Shown: positions 52,984 to 64,000, numbered from the stretch's first letter. The stretch is 64,000 nt of DNA from Sordaria brevicollis (GCA_033439795.1 JAUTDP010000008.1:3224001-3288000), one strand, 5' to 3'. Program-made: numbers and translations. The notes: generated by a model from the sequence alone, not told the origin.

Positions 52984-54853
52984 ATGGCGAACGGCCTCCT
53001 CACCTACGTTGCTATCCCGTTGTTCACTATCGGCCCGCTTCTCGCCCTGTTTATCCCCTTCATATGGCGACTGGTCGGTTCCTCCCTGGGATGGTATCTA
53101 CGTAGGAAGACAGATGGCCGACGGTGCCACATTCTCGAGGTGGTAGAGGCGGACGAGAGGAAATATCGAGATTCCAAGGGCGGCGCAAAGGGCCGGAAGG
53201 AGGAGAATGAAGAATGGGAAACCTTCAACTACAACACCGAAGCTACTACCGGCGCATCCGATGGCGGCAAAAAGGTCTACGATAAGGATTGGGATGGTAT
53301 CGTGGGATTCTTTCACCCGTTTTGGTGAGTTGCTGTACCCGGGGATGGCTTTGTGTTGCGGCTACAATACTGACGCAAGCTTGTAGCAATGCTGGCGGAG
53401 GCGGAGAAAGAGTCCTCTGGGCTGCTATTCGGGCCACGCAGAAACGCTGGCCCAAAGCCAAGTGTGTTGTCTACACGGGTGATCACGATGTTAGCAAGGA
53501 GGCTATTCTTTCCAGAGTAGAGGTAAGAAAGCTTCCAGCCCTCCATCTATCACTATGGCATCAACTAACATCTTTCACTTCCAGCACCGCTTCAACATCC
53601 ACCTCCACCCGCCCACCGTCAACTTTCTCTACCTATCCACCCGCCGCTGGGTTCTCGCCTCCACATGGCCCTACTTCACCCTCGCGGGCCAATCCTTCGG
53701 CTCGCTGATCATGGCCTGGGACGCCTTCTCCTTGCTCGTGCCCGACATCTTCGTCGACACCATGGGCTACGCCTTTGCCCTCGGCTTCTCGCGCTTCCTC
53801 TTCCGCGACGTGCCCACAGCCGCCTACGTGCACTACCCGACCATCTCCACCGACATGCTCGAATCACTCGACCCTTCCTCACCCCTCGGCAGCCAGGGCG
53901 TTAACGCCGGAAAGGGCACCGGCGCAAAGGGACGCGCCAAGAAAATCTACTGGCAGTTGTTTGCACGGTTATACTCCCTCATGGGCGCTTCTGTGGATGT
54001 GGTCATGACCAACTCCACCTGGACGCAGGCGCACATTGAGAAGCTTTGGGGTCCTGTGCGTAACCTGACGGGCGCCGTCCCGGGAACGTCCAAAGTTAAC
54101 CCGATCGCGGTAGTCTACCCGCCCGTGGCAGTCGAGGAGCTAGAGCAGGAAGTCGAAGTCTCGCCCGAGTCGGAAAAGCGGAGGGAGAATGTTTTGCTGT
54201 ACATTGCGCAGTTCCGACCCGAAAAGAACCACCAGCTTATCGTGCAAGCGTTTGCTGAATTCCTGAAGTCTGGGTCAGAAGCGGCCCAGGACGCGAAGTT
54301 GGTTCTGGTCGGAAGCGTGCGGGATGATTACGACTCGAAGCGAGTTTACAAGCTGAGGCTGCTGGTCAACGAGCTACATATCAAGGACAGGGTCGAGTTT
54401 CATCTCGATGCGTCGTGGCCAGATATCTTGGAGTGGCTGAGGCGCGCAAGTGTCGGCGTTAATGGCATGTGGAACGAGCACTTTGGTATTGGTGTCGTGG
54501 AGTATCAGGCTGCTGGGTTGATCTCGGTGGTGCATGATAGCGGCGGGCCGAAGCTGGATATTGTGGTTGAGGTTGATGGGGAGCCTACTGGTGAGCTTTA
54601 TTCTTGTTCTTTCTCTCTCCTTTCAAAGTTGGGTCTGACTAACGTACGTATAGGTTTCCACGCTACGACATCAAAGGAATTTGCAGAAGGCTTTGAAAAG
54701 GCTCTGTCTCTGCCTAACCCATATGCTGTCAGGTTGAGGGCTCGCAAGTCGGCTAAGCGCTTCACGGAGGAAGAGTTCGCGAGGAGGTGGATTGAGCAGC
54801 TGGAGAAGTGCGTGGCTATGAAGGCGGTTGAGAAGCCCAAGAGCAGACAGTAA
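52984..54853 (+). CDS. alg11: ALG11, GDP-Man:Man3GlcNAc2-PP-dolichol alpha-1,2-mannosyltransferase
   Basis: Adds the fourth and fifth mannose of the dolichol-linked N-glycan precursor on the cytosolic face of the ER. Four exons: 52,984-53,324, 53,387-53,522, 53,585-54,590 and 54,654-54,853; 560 residues, all joins in frame. The N-terminal membrane anchor is [18 protein letters not shown]. The family motif [18 protein letters not shown] is created by the exon 1/2 join (TG + C). The GT4 nucleotide-sugar region has [20 protein letters not shown] and [17 protein letters not shown], and the EX7E-type motif is in [19 protein letters not shown] followed by [12 protein letters not shown] clear assignment. 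The ATG at 52,984 is the one directly before the membrane anchor. Confidence 0.96.
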
Positions 54854-55507
54854 TCGTGCTGTCATCGTCCTTCTTCTGTTCTGGCTCCGCACATTACTAC
54901 ACTCGTATTCTTACTACTATGTTAGGTACAGTGGTTGGGCTATGAGCCAACTTTGAGCTTGCTGGACCGGACAGCAGAAACCGTAGATATATCATTATGG
55001 ATACCCCTTGCTTAATATACAATAATCATTAGCTCTTTTGGGAACTCAAGGTTATGTTGTTCGATGGTTTCACATGCTAGAAGGGGTGTTTATGCCCGCT
55101 GTGGCGTCTTAATATGCCTCCCTGATGAATAAAAAAGAAGAAATATCTATGAAAAGCCCCAGCTACCCTTTGGACCTGTTACTTGACAATGCCGTAATGA
55201 ATATTATATGTATTCAGTTCGCATATTGAGTTCGCAGAAAAAAGTCTAGACCGAGTCAAGATCTGGGGTCATGAACGGCATGTGGCCCGTGCGCGATGCT
55301 AAGAAAATCCAAACTCCATCGACCACTCAAATTCCCCAGCTCATCCACTTTCCTATTCAGATCACAAGTCAAAATTCTGCGACAGGACCCTGATTCATCC
55401 CAACTTCACTAAAAAAAAGTGTTGAGATATTGGGACGCAGGAACTGGAACCGGATCTCACTCGCCAGTCACACTTGGGGTTTGTGCCTTACATCACATCT
55501 CATATCA
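54854..55507. other. Intergenic, 0.65 kb
   Basis: alg11 3' end and leader of the methyltransferase gene. No other feature supported. Confidence 0.45.
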
Positions 55508-57532
55508 ATGTCGGCAACCGTCCGGCTTCTATCATTCTCTTCTCGGTCATTCATCAAACCAACAATCAGCCAATTGGCGTCGCCGAATAACAAATTCTCC
55601 GGGTTCAGATCAGCAAGCCAGTTGACGGCCGAAGCATTTAAGAAGGCACTTTTCGACAACAGCGACTCTAAAAAGAAGGATAACAAATACCATAAGGACA
55701 ACAAGTACCGCAAGGACAAGGGATTCAAGAAGAACTATAACGATTTCCATAAGCACGAGGACGACAAGATGGGCAAGAGACAGTTCAACGGCAAGCCTGG
55801 CAAGTTCAGGAAGAAGCAGAAGAAGGTCGTGGTTGCGTCGGAAGGATCCCCGGAGGAGGTCCTGTTGCACGACATTAATGCGCTGCTTGAGACTTTGACT
55901 GTGGCCGATGTGGCCGATGGGGGCGTCACTGAGGCTCAGGCTCAGGTTGAGGAGGCCAAGCCGGAGGTTGTTGAGAAGGTAGAGGGTGAGGAAGAGAAGG
56001 CAGTTGAGGAGAAGACTGAGGAGGACAAGGAGGAGGACAAGGCCGCGGAGACAAAGTCTGAGCTTCTTCCCCAGGGCACCGAGATCGAGGCCGAGATTCT
56101 CTCACTATCTTCCACCGGTGACGGTCTCGCCAAGCAGAAGGATTCCAAGTCCAACCACATCTTCGTCATCCCCTTCACCGTCCCCGGCGACATCGTCAAG
56201 GCCCGCGTTTACCGCCACGTTGAACAAGATGGCTACTCCCACGCCGACTTCCTCGAGGTGCTCACCCCTTCGCCTCTCCGCGACGACAGCCGCATCCAGT
56301 GCAAGTACTTCGCCAAGTGCTCCGGCTGCCAGTTCCAGATGCTCGACTACTCGGAGCAGCTCAAGCACAAGCGCAACATCGTCGTCAAGGCCTATAAGAA
56401 CTTCTCCAACCTCGCTCCCGAGCTCGTGCCCGAGATCCTCGACACCATCGGCTCCCCGTTGCAGTACGGCTACCGCACCAAGCTGACCCCTCACTTCGAC
56501 GGTCCTCCCGGTGCCAACCGCCGCGGCTTCAAAAAGCCTCTGGAGGAGATGCCGCCCATCGGCTTCACCCCCAAGGGTCTCCGCAAGGTGATGGACATCG
56601 AAGACTGCCCCATCGCCACGGACGCCGTGCGCGCCGGTCTCAAAGCCGAGCGCGAGCGAATGTCCAAGGAATTCGCCTCCTACACCCGCGGCGCCACCAT
56701 CTTGCTCCGCGAGTCCACCAAGCGCGTTCCCAAACCCGCCGACGGCTCTTCTCCCGCCGTCCCCGACCTCAAACCCGGCGTCTTGTCTACCCCCATCGCC
56801 ACCCCTGCCGCCGACGGCTCCTACACCGACTTTAAAACCTGCATCACCGACAACAACGCCACCTCAACCGAATACATCGACAACTTCATCTTCCAAAACC
56901 CGGCGGGCTCTTTTTTCCAAAACAACAACTCCATCTTGTCCCCTTTCACCGATCACATCCGCCAACACATCCTCCCCCCTCCCGGATCTCTCCCCGAGGG
57001 TGCTAAACCCATCAAGAACCTAATAGACGCCTACTCCGGTTCCGGTCTGTTCACCATCACCCAATCTTCTTTGTTCCCCGGTGGGAGCATCGGTATCGAC
57101 ATCGCCGATAAATCCATCGATTTCGCCCGGCGCAACGCGCGCCTGAACGGGCTGGATGAGTCGCAATGTAAATTCATTGCCGCTGACGCGCCCAAGCTGT
57201 TTGAGTCCGTCGCTGGGTTGGACGCCGATGAGACGGTCGTCGTGCTTGATCCTCCCAGGAAGGGCTGCGATGCTAGCTTCTTGAGACAGCTGATGCAGTT
57301 CGCGCCCAGGAGGGTGGTGTACGTGTCTTGCAACGTGCATACCCAGGCCAGAGATGTGGGTGTGTTGGTGAGAGGTAGGGTGGGGGATACGTTCGGGGAG
57401 GCGTTTGTTGATCCGACTGAAAGCGAAAAGAAGATGAGCCGGTATGTGATTGAGAGTATTCGCGGGTTTGACTTCTTCCCGCAGACGGGACATGTGGAGG
57501 GCGTGGCGATTTTGAACCGGGTTGATGAGTAG
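55508..57532 (+). CDS. trm2: tRNA (uracil-5-)-methyltransferase, TRM2/TrmA-RumA family
   Basis: 674 residues, single exon. Start at ATG 55,508 (MSATVRLLSFSSRSF), since the open frame upstream has no ATG. The N-terminus looks like a mitochondrial presequence, followed by a Lys/Asp-rich linker (about 55-115) and an acidic region. A TRAM domain lies at about 180-255 (EIEAEILSLSSTGDGLAK...IPFTVPGDIVKARV). It is followed by a Cys cluster C-x7-C-x2-C in CKYFAKCSGCQFQ. The SAM-dependent methyltransferase part has DAYSGSGLFTI (motif I), GIDIADKSIDFARRNARLNG, VVLDPPRKGCD (motif IV) and the catalytic Cys in VVYVSCNVHTQARD, ending EGVAILNRVDE. It makes m5U54 in the T loop; yeast Trm2 also stabilises tRNA. 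Possible dual nuclear/mitochondrial targeting is an inference from the N-terminus. Confidence 0.92.
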   Translation: MSATVRLLSFSSRSFIKPTISQLASPNNKFSGFRSASQLTAEAFKKALFDNSDSKKKDNKYHKDNKYRKDKGFKKNYNDFHKHEDDKMGKRQFNGKPGKFRKKQKKVVVASEGSPEEVLLHDINALLETLTVADVADGGVTEAQAQVEEAKPEVVEKVEGEEEKAVEEKTEEDKEEDKAAETKSELLPQGTEIEAEILSLSSTGDGLAKQKDSKSNHIFVIPFTVPGDIVKARVYRHVEQDGYSHADFLEVLTPSPLRDDSRIQCKYFAKCSGCQFQMLDYSEQLKHKRNIVVKAYKNFSNLAPELVPEILDTIGSPLQYGYRTKLTPHFDGPPGANRRGFKKPLEEMPPIGFTPKGLRKVMDIEDCPIATDAVRAGLKAERERMSKEFASYTRGATILLRESTKRVPKPADGSSPAVPDLKPGVLSTPIATPAADGSYTDFKTCITDNNATSTEYIDNFIFQNPAGSFFQNNNSILSPFTDHIRQHILPPPGSLPEGAKPIKNLIDAYSGSGLFTITQSSLFPGGSIGIDIADKSIDFARRNARLNGLDESQCKFIAADAPKLFESVAGLDADETVVVLDPPRKGCDASFLRQLMQFAPRRVVYVSCNVHTQARDVGVLVRGRVGDTFGEAFVDPTESEKKMSRYVIESIRGFDFFPQTGHVEGVAILNRVDE

Positions 57533-58130
57533 AGGAAACCATATCTGGGAATGGAATGGGTACACGGGAAGGTTAGAGGAAGGGAAAAAGAAGGGTTTAG
57601 GGAGACAACTACAGGGTTTCGGGATATAAAAGTGAGATGTTTGTGTGGCTCGTGGTTAGGATATAGACTCGGTATTGGAACACATACCCTTGAGAACTAG
57701 AGGATTATGCTCATGGCTGATATCTCACGCCTTCGCGGTCGATTTGAGGGAAGAATACCCTAAGTTACTCATCAAGACCCCGTACTAAACATTAGGATTA
57801 CCGTTCACTTTTCTCTCCCTCCTCTGCATCCCGTCATTTAACCTCGATCTCACAGCTCAGGAACAGCACAACACCTCCACAAGCAACCAACAGCAGAAGG
57901 AGAACCAAAAACTGGCGGAACATCATAAGTGACCTTTCTGATTATTACAACTTGCGTTTATCAATAACCCACCCTGTCGGGCGATCCTATACGCTTAAAC
58001 TCTATAACAACTTTTTGTATGATGATGACCGTACTTTATGCTACTATCGCGCAGAGAGAAATAACAACAACCGCTTCCAGACAAGAAATCAACTTGCGCT
58101 TCGCTCCGACATCCTACATAAATCTCAAAA
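57533..58130. other. Convergent 3' intergenic region
   Basis: 598 bp between trm2 (+) and the GH72 gene (-). No gene supported. Confidence 0.45.
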
Positions 58131-59805
58131 TTACAAGAGACCGGCAAAGATGGCAAAGGCACCCATGACCATGGCGGGCAGGGTCAAGGCGGCAGCGCTG
58201 CCGGCGGCGCCGCTCTCCTTAGAATCGACGTCGGAGTCCTCAGAGTCAGCGTCAGAGTCAGAGTCGGAGCTGGTGGAGTTGCCGGAAGGAGCGACAACGC
58301 TGTCGGACGACTGGATCTTAGCGTCGTTAGTGCCAGGGGCTGTTTGTGGGAATTTTGTTAGTATGACAGGATCCATTAAGCGTAATACAGATGGAGAGGG
58401 GAAACATACCATTGCTCTCATCGCTGGCAAGGGGCTTGACGGCCAAGTTGGAGATGACGCTACCATCAGCGTTCTTGACAGTGTACTTGACCTTGAAGTC
58501 GGAAACATCAATGAGCTGACCCTTGGGCTTGGGGCTGACACCCTTGGAGAGGATCTTATCGACGTTGGGGGGCATATTGGGAAGGGTGAAGTTGCCGTTG
58601 AAGTCCTCGGACTGAATCAAGTTGCTGTCGCACTTGGGGGGCTTGGGAGCGGAGCCCTCCTTCTTGGACTTGACGCCCTGAACCTTCTTCCAGTCGAGCT
58701 TGGCGAACTGGTCCTTGAGAGTGTAAAAGTCCTTGAGGAGGGTGACAGACTGGTCCTTCTCGTTGACCTTGACGAGACCGTAGTCGTTTTCCTCCTGAGT
58801 GTACTCGTAGACAACGCCGCCAGAGAAGACAGAGCTGAACTCCTCGCCGTAGATGGCGCCAACCTCGGTGAAGGGACGGGGCTGGACTTCGTTGCAGCCA
58901 TACTCGGAGTAGAAGATGGGGACAGAGGTGTTCTTGAAGCCCTCGACAAGGACATCATAGCCGGACTTTTGGAAGTCGCTCTTGCCGCACCACGAGTAGC
59001 TGTTGAGGGCGAAGATGTCGGCGCGGCTGGGGTCGTCGGACTTGCCGTCCTTAGCGCAGGTGAAGTACTCGAAGCTGTCGAAGAGAACATCGCGGACATC
59101 GGCAGCCGAGTAACCGACGGGGATCTTGCGGTCGCAGTGCTTAGCGACATAGTTCTTGATGTCGCGGGTGACGGCCCTCATGTAGGGAGGAACATCCCTG
59201 GACGATTCCAAGTTGTTGATAACTTCGTTTCCGGAGAAGAAGGCGAGGGTGTTGTCGTAGTTCTTGAAGGCCTCGACAACGGCGAAAGTGCGGTTGACGT
59301 AGGTGTCATAGTACGACTCCCAGGGGTTCCAGCTCTGGAGAGAGCCGGCAACCTGGGGAGAGTTGACGTCGAGGATCATGTAGATACCGGCAGCGTTGAA
59401 GATGCTGGCGCACTCGTCGTGGTTGACATCCGGGTTCAAGTTATAAACACGGATGGTGTTGACACCGAGGAGCTGCAGGATGGCAGCATCACGACGGCAG
59501 ATATCACCATTGCTGAGGGGGTCCTTTCCGTGGGCGGCATCGTAGCCAGCAGAGCCGCCGGGCTGGTAAGCAACACCAACAATCTGGAAGATGTTGTCGC
59601 TGGGGTCGACGAAGAACTGGTTCTTGACGGTCAAGGGCTTGACGGCGGCAGCGAGGGTTGCGCTGAGCGCGATAAGAGTAGATTGGATCTGCAGTCACAT
59701 GTAGCTGTTAGTGATTTGCACGCAACGCAACTCTTTTTTTTTCCGCATCTGCATGGTAGCATAGCTTGCTACTGCAGGAGACTGCGTATAACATCTCCAC
59801 GTAGA

Positions 59806-59847
<42 letters not shown>

Positions 59848-59872
59848 CCGGCGCAAACAAACTTACAAGCAT
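58131..59872 (-). CDS. GH72 beta-1,3-glucanosyltransferase, GPI-anchored (Gas/Gel family)
   Basis: Elongates cell-wall beta-1,3-glucan at the plasma membrane. Three exons on the - strand: 59,872-59,867 (six nt, ATG CTT), 59,688-58,410 and 58,339-58,131; 497 residues. The signal peptide MLIQSTLIALSATLAAAV is made only after splicing. The GH72 catalytic domain runs about 20-325 with the acid/base Glu157 in FFSGNEVINN and nucleophile Glu264 in FYSEYGCNE; conserved VGVAYQPGG and IRVYNLNPDVNHD are present. No Cys-rich X8/CBM43 domain follows, so it belongs to the shorter Gas/Gel type without CBM43. A Ser/Asp-rich linker (SDSDSDADSEDSD) precedes the C-terminal GPI signal (SGAAGSAAALTLPAMVM...LL). 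Intron 1 is 178 bp and contains a (TA)n tract. Confidence 0.95.
59804..59844. repeat. A-run plus (TA)n microsatellite in GH72 intron 1
   Basis: A run of about ten As followed by about 16 TA units, inside the first intron of the GH72 gene. Confidence 0.9.
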
Positions 59873-62109
59873 GGTGGTAACAGTATGATGGGTCTGAAAA
59901 TTCCGCAGCTACTGGATTTGCAAAGTCGGGATGACCGGATTCTGTTGTTTTCTTGTTGACAAGAACTTGAGTTGCTCTGGTGATACTCCTTAAGTAGTGA
60001 TTCTGGAGAGCGACGACGGACTCGGGCGATGCTGGCAACACGGGCACAGAAAAACGGCGGTAAAAGCTGGTCTGAAGGAGCGACGAGAAGAAAGGGCGAA
60101 TTTAAAAAAAATGGAGGCAAGTGAACCTGAGTCAGGATCGGCTTCCTCAGATCAGGGAAATCGGACAAAAGAGTGTCGGGAAAAAAAGAAGGTGCAGAAT
60201 ACGACTCCAACAGAAGACGTCAAAGTCGATGCGTTGTACGGGAAAGACGGGAGCAAAATCGAGAGGAAGGAAGAGAAAAGAAGGCAGAAAGCCAGGTAGA
60301 AAAGGGAGATTCCAAGGCGCGAGTTGGAACAGGCCAAGATACCAAGGGCTACCAAGGGCTAACAGGCCCATACCAAGCCAGACACAGCCAATGCCCGCCA
60401 TTTCAGTGCTCGAGTCGAAGTGTCATGGTGATTTCGGCGCGGTTGGGAAGCCCCCCATGGCGGGCCCCCAGGCACCAGGGCACCACTCCACACGGACGAG
60501 CTAGCGAGGTAAGCCAAGTGTTTGGGTACAGGATACCTCCCCCTTTGACGGCGGAACTGTGGTGCCTGAAGTAGCTAGTACCCCTGTTTGCTCAAACGTG
60601 CTCATAACTTCCCCTGACCACCTGCTTCACCAATTGCAGTCTGGAGTCGAGCGCCCCGAGGTTCCTTCCTTGCATTTTCATTCGGCCGTTTATCACCATC
60701 TCATTGAAAACACCACCACGGGGGGCCCCTTTGTTCTAGTAGGCGTTTTTAAAATGTGTCGCGCTAATCTGAGAAGGATCAAGTTCATTTTGCGTGTTGC
60801 AACCTCCTCCCGTTTTTATTGTCGGTGGATTCAATGCTCTCTTTCCACTTTTACGAGTTCAATAGAGTGCATACAGGAGGTGAGCAGCACGGTGAGGACC
60901 AAAGGACATGGAATTCGATCAACCTCAAACCGCCAAGTGTAGCTCCTGAAGCTATCACGATTCATGGCAAGCAGCAGGAATAAGGTTTGTTTGTTTACAC
61001 TACCGATGATCTCCGTCATTTCAAACCGGTGGGTGAGATTGATTGTGTGATTTTCAGGGTCCCCATAAAGTTATATTAACCCTCGGATCCTTGCACGACG
61101 CCATTCCGACGGCTGGGATGACAGAGTCGCAGACGAACACTTGCCGTGCCTCTTGTGTGAGATTAGATGCTATCGAAGGCTTGGCCACGACCTGTCAGAT
61201 GAGATGTAAAGAAGGTTGTGAGAGCTTCCAATGTTTCTCATGCCACACATTCTTGTTTCACTCGGGATGTCAAAAATGTCCAGTGTAGGTCAGAACTCTC
61301 ACGGATGCTCGCGGGAGATGTACACGAGCGGCAGCTCTGACCTGCAGGCACACAGAATGATTGCTGCCAATCTGCACGGACTGTGCCTGAGTGGCAATGG
61401 TGATCCGTGAATCCTTTTCGGTAGCAGCCGACTGGACGTCTTGTCGCGTTGTGGCCTAGAATTTGCCACTCGGTGTTTCAATAACAGTCGATAACTTCCA
61501 TATGGAATGGATTTGGGAAATGCGAACAGCTAGAGTTCAAGGCATAACCAAGTTTATTGCAAAATAGTACAGATGAACAGGTTGTTGAATGATCCACTTG
61601 ATATCGTCATTCCTGAGCATGACTGCATGCTGTGAATGCCGGCATTTTATAGGGCCATCAAGCGCCAAACTGCGCCGTAAATCCCCTGATGACAAAGCAA
61701 CCACTCACAGCGCCTCCTGTCTGGATAACTTCATGTTCTGGAAGCTGTGTGGAACATTCCTTCCAGCGAACCACGGTGCCGTGCACATCACCAACCGGCA
61801 CTTGATTGATTACGAAGCAACGTCAGCAGGTGCCACCTGAACCTCAACTCATTGATTGATCTCATCAACCAGCACTTGACAACAACATCTAAACCTTTCG
61901 CGCAGTTGTGTGGATAGACCAAACCGTCACCTCTTTTGACTCATACTTTCTCAATATTGGAAGCTTCGGATTCAACTTTAGCAACGTCCTGTGCAGTTAC
62001 GTCCATCAACCAAGATATCAAATTCACCAGGCTATCTTGAAGCTTCAGCTATCAACGCCGTGGATCAAAATCACCAAGTTTATCATCGAGTAGTCCATAT
62101 ATCATCATA
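59873..62109. other. Intergenic, 2.2 kb, divergent promoters
   Basis: Between the GH72 gene (-) and the WLM gene (+). No gene firmly supported. A 56-codon Cys-rich frame at 61,118-61,288 is noted separately. Confidence 0.45.
61118..61288 (+). other. Small cysteine-rich open frame, unconfirmed
   Basis: ATG at 61,118 opens a 56-residue frame with ten cysteines, in patterns such as TCRASC, TCQMRCKEGC and QCFSCH, ending GCQKCPV and stop. No signal peptide precedes it, no splice site clearly adds one, and no family is recognised. It may be chance. Confidence 0.2.
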
Positions 62110-63360
62110 ATGGAGGGTCCAGGCCACCAAGCCCAGACCAAGGGCGCACCGCTACCACCAGGAGATGCCGACACCTACATCAACGACGGCGACCACTTCG
62201 AAATAACAATCAAGTTCGCCCCCGAGAAGCACTCCCAAAGCTGGCTATTTAGGCAAGACATCGACTTTGAGGACATCCTCATGGCCCTGGGGCACCAATG
62301 GCCCGACTACGACTTTTTGAAATCCAAAGCCATCGTCGAAAAGAAGCGTCAGACCTCATCAACAGCATCAGAAACGAAGACAAAATCCCTCCTCAAGACC
62401 CCAGACGACGACAACCTCCCCATGCACCTCTACGCCGGCACCTCCCTCCGCTTCATGGCGCCTAAGAAGGCCGCCCTCGATTCCCTCAAAGCCGGTCAAG
62501 CCGAAGTCGCCAGACGAGAAGCAGCCCTTCAAGCTCAGCGACGGATGGCTTACAAACCCTCCCCATCTCACTCCTCCTCGCGAGGCGGTATTCACACCCT
62601 CTCCGGCCCCGTCTCATCTGCCTCAGCAGCAGCAGACTCCCAACACACCTTCCAACAAATCCGCCCCCTCAACCTCCCACACCTCACCAACCCCTCCCGC
62701 TCCCTCGCCTTCCTCCACCGACTCGCCTCCGACCCGGGAATCCGCGCCGTCATGAAATCCCACAAGTTCACCGTCGGCCTGCTAACCGAAATGGACCCGG
62801 CCGCTTACACCCAGGCCAATCACGAAGGCGTGACCCGCATCTTGGGACTCAATCGCAATAAAGGGCAAGTCATTGAGCTCCGACTAAGAACGGATGCCTA
62901 CGACGGGTACAGAGATTATAAGACGATTCGCAACACGCTTTGTCACGAGCTGGCGCATAATGTCTGGGGCGAGCACGATAGGAACTTTTGGGATTTGTGT
63001 AATGCTATAACGAAGGAGGTGGAGAGGGCGGATTATAATAAGGGGGGGAGGACGGTGGGTGGGGATGATTACACTCCTGGGCCTGTGAGTAATCAGTTGG
63101 AGGAGGAGGAAAATGCGGTTTACGATCATGGAGGGTGGACGGGGGGGACTTATGTACTTGGTGGTGGTGGTGATGAGGCTAGACCGTCGGGGTCAAGCGC
63201 TCAGTCGGCTTCTAGGTCTACGACGGAGGGGTTGACGAGGAGGGAAATTATGGCCAAGGCGGTGGAGGAGAGGTTGAAGAGGTTGAAGAGGGAGGAAGGT
63301 GGTGGAGGGAAGGATGAGAGGCGGGAAAGGAGTGGAAATGGGAACGGTAGTCAAGGGTGA
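62110..63360 (+). CDS. WLM-domain metalloprotease with ubiquitin-like N-terminus (Wss1/SPRTN-like)
   Basis: 416 residues, single exon. The N-terminal part (about 28-118) resembles a ubiquitin-like fold: FEITIKFAPEKHSQ at the start and NLPMHLYAGTSLRFMAPK at its end. After a coiled linker (AEVARREAALQAQRR), the WLM domain is at about 181-320: FQQIRPLNLPHLTNPSRSLAF, HKFTVGLLTEMDP, ILGLNRNKGQVIELRLRT and the zinc/active site CHELAHNVWGEHDRNFW with His279, Glu280, His283 and His289. The C-terminal tail is Gly/Lys/Arg-rich. WLM proteases such as Wss1 act on DNA-protein crosslinks and SUMO/ubiquitin-modified substrates. The ubiquitin-like plus WLM order matches the fungal 'ubiquitin/WLM' family; substrate unknown here. 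Confidence 0.88.
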   Translation: MEGPGHQAQTKGAPLPPGDADTYINDGDHFEITIKFAPEKHSQSWLFRQDIDFEDILMALGHQWPDYDFLKSKAIVEKKRQTSSTASETKTKSLLKTPDDDNLPMHLYAGTSLRFMAPKKAALDSLKAGQAEVARREAALQAQRRMAYKPSPSHSSSRGGIHTLSGPVSSASAAADSQHTFQQIRPLNLPHLTNPSRSLAFLHRLASDPGIRAVMKSHKFTVGLLTEMDPAAYTQANHEGVTRILGLNRNKGQVIELRLRTDAYDGYRDYKTIRNTLCHELAHNVWGEHDRNFWDLCNAITKEVERADYNKGGRTVGGDDYTPGPVSNQLEEEENAVYDHGGWTGGTYVLGGGGDEARPSGSSAQSASRSTTEGLTRREIMAKAVEERLKRLKREEGGGGKDERRERSGNGNGSQG

Positions 63361-64000
63361 GGGTGAGCATAGGAATAAGGGTAGGGGCGGCTTCTGTCTT
63401 TTGCGGCACATCATAGCGAGTTTCGTTTTGGCATAGCGTTTCTGGTATATTGTTTACCTCTACAGGATTTCAACATGGCATTCATAAAATCCGCATTACT
63501 TCATGATTCATGCCTTGTGTTCGTGTTGTCCTTTCTGTGGCCTAGGTATGCTGAGGCGGGCGATTTCTCCTCATCCCATATCCTCTATTTGTCCCTCCTC
63601 CTATCCTACATCTACCTATCTACTCTACTACCTTAACACCAAACCACGATATCATATTGAAGACCGCTCGATGGTTCCCACAGCCCACTGGTTTTGTCCC
63701 ATCAAAAAATCCTACATAGAAGTACACAGATGCTTGTGATATAGTTTTTGCAAAAGCTCGGGGTAAGCTGGAGCATCGTGATTCTTATCAAAGCTACTCT
63801 TACGCTTCTCTATAAAAGGATATACGAACAAAGAACCACATCCCAATTTGTGTCGCCCACTTTATCTAATTGCGCAGGCCGTGGACCTGAGTCTGAGGCG
63901 TTAACCAGAGATTACATGGAAAAGTATTCCCCTGACACGAGTGAGCGAAAGGTCAAGAATGTCATCCCAGCACGAGAATACTATACCCACAATGGTGAGT
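63361..64000. other. Intergenic to window edge
   Basis: 3' side of the WLM gene. No coding region is supported up to 64,000. Confidence 0.4.

Noticed and set aside
55430..55507. Upstream extension of the trm2 frame
   Set aside because: It opens only at TTG; the ATG at 55,508 gives a sensible presequence.
1..64000. CRISPR arrays, bacterial operons, prophage
   Set aside because: No regularly spaced short repeats; introns, RIP and protein families show a fungal nuclear genome.

Overview
The window reads as nuclear DNA of a filamentous ascomycete, most likely a Neurospora or a close Sordariales relative. Three things point there. Bases 1 to about 22,400 are AT-rich transposon wreckage in which almost every CpA/TpG has become TpA, the signature of repeat-induced point mutation (RIP). 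The genes to the right have short introns with GTAAGT/GTATGT donors, CTAAC branch points and CAG/TAG acceptors. Several proteins belong to characteristic fungal families (Oxa2/Cox18, Dlt1, Rgp1, Ndc1, GH72, WLM).

Region 1 (1-22,496) is a Russian-doll stack of retroelements. The host is one Ty1/copia element of about 5.7 kb whose halves lie 20 kb apart (LTRs 709-887 and 22,309-22,496). Into its gag went a TRIM-like mini LTR element (1,873-2,695; TSD GGGCG). Into its integrase went an 8,011-bp Ty3/gypsy chromovirus in reverse orientation (gypsy A, 4,140-12,150; identical 294-bp LTR lengths; TSD ATATT). Into its pol went a 7,241-bp forward chromovirus (gypsy B, 12,882-20,122; identical 253-bp LTR lengths; TSD ATTGA). 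A 437-bp terminal-inverted-repeat element without RIP sits inside gypsy A. With the insertions and one TSD copy of each removed, the copia reading frame is continuous in the order gag, protease, integrase, RT, RNase H. The 3' end of a further copia pol lies at the left window edge.

Region 2 (22,497-64,000) is ordinary gene-rich DNA that starts abruptly 456 bp before an essential secretory gene. In order: erd2 (+); a Mid2-like single-pass membrane protein (+); tRNA-Val(AAC) (+); a DUF3824-like SR-rich protein (-); an Rgp1-family protein (-); an uncharacterised coiled-coil protein (-); an uncharacterised C-terminally anchored membrane protein (-); a tRNA-like Pol III unit (-); Dlt1 family (-); Ndc1 nucleoporin (-); a Pep12-type Qa-SNARE (+); Oxa2/Cox18 (-); ALG11 (+); TRM2-type tRNA methyltransferase (+); a GH72 glucanosyltransferase (-); a WLM metalloprotease (+). 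There is no operon logic. Several genes share a secretory/trafficking theme (Erd2, Rgp1, Pep12-like, Alg11, GPI-anchored GH72), but I read this as coincidence of neighbourhood rather than a cluster.

I found no CRISPR array, biosynthetic cluster or clearly new multi-gene system. The most unusual material is in the transposon stack: the TRIM-like element with Pol III box motifs across its LTR/internal junction, the unmutated MITE, and a stop-free antisense frame in gypsy A.
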